Assembly: GCF_003096075.1 (NCBI RefSeq)
Contig: NZ_CP015449.1
Coordinates: 248,001 to 312,000 of the forward strand
Length of the DNA stretch: 64,000 nucleotides
Direction: 5' to 3'
Source: Dietzia lutea
GTDB lineage: Bacteria > Actinomycetota > Actinomycetes > Mycobacteriales > Mycobacteriaceae
Position 1 is the first letter of the stretch; the number at the start of each line of letters is the position of its first letter. Below are positions 59,466-64,000 of the stretch, piece after piece. The translations under genes and the position numbers were made by a program. The notes below the pieces were generated by a model that was given only the letters and a program-made list of their open reading frames with translations, searched no databases and had not been told where the DNA came from.

Positions 59466-60536
59466 ATGACCTCGCCGTCGTCGTCCTCGTCGCCGTCGTC
59501 ACCACCGTCGCCCGTCTGGGCCGTGCCGCGCGGCACGGAGGGCGTGCGGATCATGGTGGAGGGCGCCGCGGCGCACTGGACGACGGTGAGTGAGTGCCTG
59601 GCCGGGACCGGGATCGATCCGCGTGACCTGACGGATGAGACCGCGCAGATCTGGGCGCACCAGGAATTCGCGGTGATCCGTAATCTGCTCGGCCGACTCG
59701 GGGACCGGCCCGGGCTGGGGGTGGAGATCGGGGCTCACTCGACCATCGGGCGCACCGGGGCGATCGGGTTCATGATGCTCGCCGGGCCCACCGTGCGGGC
59801 GGCGCTCGAGCGGGCGGTCCCCTACCTCGCGCTGTCGCCGACGCACCTGCGGTTCTCGCTCGAGGTGGGCGTGGTGGAGGGGGCCGGCGGTGGGGCGTTC
59901 CTGGTCGCGGCCGACGACGAGATCCCCGCCGACGTCCGCACCTTCGTGGTCGAGCGTGACCTGTCCGGGCTGGCGGTGGCGTTCCGCGGCGCGCAGATCG
60001 AGCTCGCCCCCGTCGCCCTCGAGACGACCCTCGGCCCCGAGAGCGCGCGACTGCTGGGGGAGGCGTGGGGCCTGGCGCCGGAGGCCGTCACGCCGGGTGC
60101 CGCCGACAACCGGCTGACCGTGTCGCACGAGGCACTGGACGCGCACCTGCCGCAGGGCGACGAGAACACGGCGCGACTGTTCGAGCGGCAGTGCCGCGAA
60201 CTGCTCGCCGAGCGACTGGCGCGCGTGGGCGTGGCGGGGCAGGTCCGCAGCCGGCTGCGGCACGAGCACCAGACCTGGCCGTCGATGACGGACGTCGCGG
60301 CGGAGCTGCACGTCGACGTACGCACCCTCCGCCGACGCCTCGCGGCCGAGGGGACGTCCTATCGGCGGCTCGTGGACGAGGTGCGCCACGAGCGGGCCAC
60401 GGAACTGTTGGCGCAGGGCGTGCCCGTGGCGCAGGTCGCCGACGAGCTGGGCTACTCCGAGACCTCCACGTTCACCCGCGGTTTCCGGCGGTGGGAGGGT
60501 GCTCCGCCCAGCCGCGTACGGGGCAGGTCGTCGTGA
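59466..60536 (+). CDS. AraC-family regulator divergent from the desaturase fusion
   Basis: A 356-aa regulator with an N-terminal arabinose-binding-like ligand domain of the OruR/ArgR type (LGVEIGAHSTIGRTGAIGFMMLAGPTVRAALERAVPYLAL) and a C-terminal HTH pair at about 265-350 (PSMTDVAAELHVDVRTLRRRLAAEGTSYRRLVDEVRHERA, then VAQVADELGYSETSTFTRGFRRW). ATG 59466 is exactly 6 bases after a TACGTT -10 box; an in-frame ATG at 59400 is less likely. It probably senses a fatty acid or related lipid and controls the fusion gene. It overlaps the methyltransferase gene by GTGA. Confidence 0.88.
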   Translation: MTSPSSSSSPSSPPSPVWAVPRGTEGVRIMVEGAAAHWTTVSECLAGTGIDPRDLTDETAQIWAHQEFAVIRNLLGRLGDRPGLGVEIGAHSTIGRTGAIGFMMLAGPTVRAALERAVPYLALSPTHLRFSLEVGVVEGAGGGAFLVAADDEIPADVRTFVVERDLSGLAVAFRGAQIELAPVALETTLGPESARLLGEAWGLAPEAVTPGAADNRLTVSHEALDAHLPQGDENTARLFERQCRELLAERLARVGVAGQVRSRLRHEHQTWPSMTDVAAELHVDVRTLRRRLAAEGTSYRRLVDEVRHERATELLAQGVPVAQVADELGYSETSTFTRGFRRWEGAPPSRVRGRSS

Positions 60537-61153
60537 CAGGTGACGTGAAGGATGCGTACGCGCTCCGAGCACCGGAGTACATCGACCGACTCGGCTCCAT
60601 CGCAGCGGTGCACCCTGCGGACCTCGAGCTGGTGACCCGCTGGGCGGCTCGGCTCGGCGGGCCGCTGATCGATGCCGGATGCGGACCCGGGCACTGGACC
60701 GGGCATCTCGCGGCCCGGGGCATCGACGTCCGCGGGGTCGACCAGGTGCCGGAGTTCGTGAGCCACGCCCGCTGCGCTTATCCCGGGTGCCGATTCGATG
60801 TGGGCGGCCTCGACGCGCTGCCCGCGTCGCCCGGCGAGGTCGCCGGCATCCTCGCCTGGTATTCCCTCATCCACCACGAGCCGCGCGCCGTCCGGCCGGC
60901 GCTCGAACGGATGGCGCGCGTCCTGCGCCCCGGTGGCGAGCTACTGCTCGGGTTCTTCCACGGACCGCAGGTCGAGCGGTTCGACCACGCCGTGACGGCG
61001 GCCTACCGGTGGCCGGTCGAGGCCCTGGCCGAGGAGCTGAGGATGGCAGACTTCGACGTGATCGAGACCTACACCAGGACCGGGCCGGGCGCCCGACCCC
61101 ACGGGGCGATCGTTGCCCGCCTGATGTCCGCGCACGCCGGGAGAGCCGAGTGA
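60533..61153 (+). CDS. Class I SAM-dependent methyltransferase
   Basis: A 206-aa Rossmann-fold methyltransferase. SAM motif I is LIDAGCGPGHWTGHLAARG at residues 44-62; DQVPEFVSHAR follows as motif II. ILAWYSLIHHEP and ERMARVLRPGGELLLGFF are the later core strands. No substrate domain distinguishes it. It is cotranscribed with the AraC regulator and thiaminase-like gene (both overlaps 4 bases). A GTG at 60545 is an alternative start. Confidence 0.85.
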   Translation: MTGDVKDAYALRAPEYIDRLGSIAAVHPADLELVTRWAARLGGPLIDAGCGPGHWTGHLAARGIDVRGVDQVPEFVSHARCAYPGCRFDVGGLDALPASPGEVAGILAWYSLIHHEPRAVRPALERMARVLRPGGELLLGFFHGPQVERFDHAVTAAYRWPVEALAEELRMADFDVIETYTRTGPGARPHGAIVARLMSAHAGRAE

Positions 61154-61818
61154 CCCTGTTCGAGACCCTCAGAGACCGCTGCCGCACCGAGTGGGAGGCG
61201 TACACCCACCACGAGTTCGTCACCGAGCTCGGCGCGGGGACGCTGCCGCAGGCGGTGTTCCGGGACTACCTCGTGCAGGACTTCCACTTTCTCGTGCAGT
61301 TCGCCCGCGCCAACGCACTGGCCGCCTATAAGAGCCGCACCCTCGCCGACATCGCCGCGGCCCACCGGTCGACCGGCGCGATCCTCGCCGAGACCGAGCT
61401 GCACCTGCGCCTCACCGAGCGGTGGGGCATCCCGCGCGCCGAGCTCGAGGCCGCCGCCGAGAAGCAGGCCACCGTCGCCTACACCCGGTACGTCCTCGAC
61501 TGCGGGATGGCCGGTGACGCGCTCGACCTGCACGTCGCCCTCGCCCCGTGCACGATCGGCTACGCCGAGATCGGCGCCCAACTGATGCCGCGGCTCGCCG
61601 AACAGGGCGGGCAGGACGCACACCCGTACGGCGAGTGGATCGCCGAGTACTCGGGCGTCGAGTTCACCGCCGCCTCGCGGGCCGCGATCGAGCAGCTCGA
61701 CGTCCTGGCCGGCGGCGGGCTCACCGACCGCAGGCTCGACGAGCTCACCGAGGTGTTCCGCACGGCCACCCTACTGGAGATCGATTTCTGGCAGCAGGCG
61801 CTGGACAGCGGGCGCTGA
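61150..61818 (+). CDS. tenA: TenA-family aminopyrimidine aminohydrolase/thiaminase II
   Basis: A 222-aa all-helical TenA protein. Key segments: HEFVTELGAGTLPQAVFRDYLVQDFHFLVQFARANALAAYKS, LTERWGIPRAELEAAAEKQATVAYTRYVLDCG, ALAPCTIGYAEIG with the catalytic Cys, and the C-terminal Glu region (RTATLLEIDFWQQAL). It salvages aminomethyl-pyrimidine from degraded thiamin. No TPP riboswitch is upstream, since it is coupled to a methyltransferase gene by GTGA. No other thiamin gene is adjacent. Confidence 0.92.
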   Translation: MTLFETLRDRCRTEWEAYTHHEFVTELGAGTLPQAVFRDYLVQDFHFLVQFARANALAAYKSRTLADIAAAHRSTGAILAETELHLRLTERWGIPRAELEAAAEKQATVAYTRYVLDCGMAGDALDLHVALAPCTIGYAEIGAQLMPRLAEQGGQDAHPYGEWIAEYSGVEFTAASRAAIEQLDVLAGGGLTDRRLDELTEVFRTATLLEIDFWQQALDSGR

Positions 61819-61929
61819 GCATCTGCGATCGGTCGGCAACGGTCGGCATCGGTCGCGACCGGTCGTGGTTCTGCGTGGGTCTGGTTACGCTCTGCGCATC
61901 CTGATCCGACCAATCGAAAGGACGAATAA

Positions 61930-62085
61930 ATGATCATCCTCGGTGCGATCCTGCTGATCCTGGGATTCCTCCTGGACATCCCCATCCTCTGGACGATCGG
62001 CCTGGTCCTGCTGGCGATCGGCGTCATCCTCGTCATCCTCGGCGCGGCGGGCCGGGCGGTCGGTGGACGCAAACACTGGTTCTGA
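61930..62085 (+). CDS. 51-aa two-helix membrane protein, DUF6131-like
   Basis: The peptide consists of MIILGAILLILGFLLDIP, LWTIGLVLLAIGVILVIL and a basic RAVGGRKHWF tail. It matches the layout of actinobacterial DUF6131 small hydrophobic proteins. AAAGGA precedes the ATG. The strong terminator at 62124 ends its transcript. Function unknown. Confidence 0.85.
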   Translation: MIILGAILLILGFLLDIPILWTIGLVLLAIGVILVILGAAGRAVGGRKHWF

Positions 62086-62123
62086 CGCACCCGGTGTAGT
62101 CCACCGGGACCACGTCATCGCGG

Positions 62124-62174
62124 AGACTGTTCCGCGCACGTTCCGCCAGTGGCGGGTGCGCGGAACAGTCTTTT
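62124..62174. terminator. Strong hairpin terminator between convergent genes
   Basis: AGACTGTTCCGCGCAC pairs exactly with GTGCGCGGAACAGTCT. Inside the 16-base loop CCGCC and GGCGG form a second stem. TTTT follows the 3' arm on the plus strand. It ends the 51-aa gene and faces the MFS exporter gene. Confidence 0.88.
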
Positions 62175-62196
62175 CGACGTCAGAACGGCGGTCCGG

Positions 62197-63999
<1,803 letters not shown>

Positions 64000-64000
64000 G

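Overview
The window is about 70% GC, and almost every gene has strongly GC-biased third codon positions. It reads as the chromosome of a mycolate-type actinobacterium (Mycobacteriales); a Dietzia-like genus is my best guess, but that is an inference from gene content. The main markers are Lsr2, a mycothiol-dependent-enzyme family protein, MpaB/DUF2236, two FadD17-like ligases, two 13E12 (DUF222-HNH) genes, many GTG starts, ATGA/GTGA overlaps, and many starts lying 6-7 nt after a TANNNT -10 box (leaderless mRNAs).

Layout. 1-3.9 kb is decayed: an SRPBCC gene with an in-frame stop, a badly deleted IS3-family element, an intact MpaB-family oxygenase gene, and 0.9 kb without a convincing gene. 4-9.8 kb holds a secreted beta-propeller protein downstream of an acyl-CoA ligase, a PtpB-like phosphatase, and two uncharacterised proteins. 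9.8-18.6 kb is a minus-strand run of five closely packed genes: nucleotidyltransferase, Fic, TetR, AddB-like nuclease and AddA-like helicase-nuclease. 18.7-25.6 kb is a guanidine/urea-type nitrogen operon: permease, two DUF1989 proteins, a carboxylase carrying only the carboxyltransferase half, and allophanate hydrolase. It is preceded by an AmtR-like inverted repeat. A tRNA-Asp follows.

26-36.8 kb holds manganese catalase, a probable alarmone hydrolase with a chaperone-like partner, alcohol dehydrogenase, FadD17 with a luciferase-like oxidoreductase, adenosine deaminase with an AGCS symporter, and a patatin. 36.8-39.3 kb has a small acidic peptide gene and the first 13E12 gene, with a LexA-like box. 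39.4-44.3 kb is assimilatory sulfate reduction and siroheme supply (sulfite reductase, APS reductase, a CysG-like protein with a truncated methyltransferase, a SirB-like chelatase) behind an McbR-like box. Then come lsr2, an enoyl-CoA isomerase-like gene, and a tightly overlapped series: TetR, thioesterase, mycothiol-family enzyme, two FluC/CrcB subunits and ThpR.

49.8-64 kb contains a beta-helix-like lipoprotein, a nucleosidase, the second 13E12 gene behind a perfect LexA box, molybdopterin genes (MoaE and a MoaC-MogA fusion), two flavin oxidoreductases, a three-domain desaturase-reductase-ferredoxin fusion divergent from an AraC regulator, a methyltransferase, TenA, a 51-aa membrane protein and a DHA2-type MFS exporter.

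The most interesting items are the NTase-Fic-TetR-nuclease-helicase run (with a Fic protein lacking the second arginine of its motif), the guanidine/urea operon whose carboxylase has no biotin half, the desaturase fusion, and the LexA-boxed 13E12 pair. None is proven novel from sequence alone.
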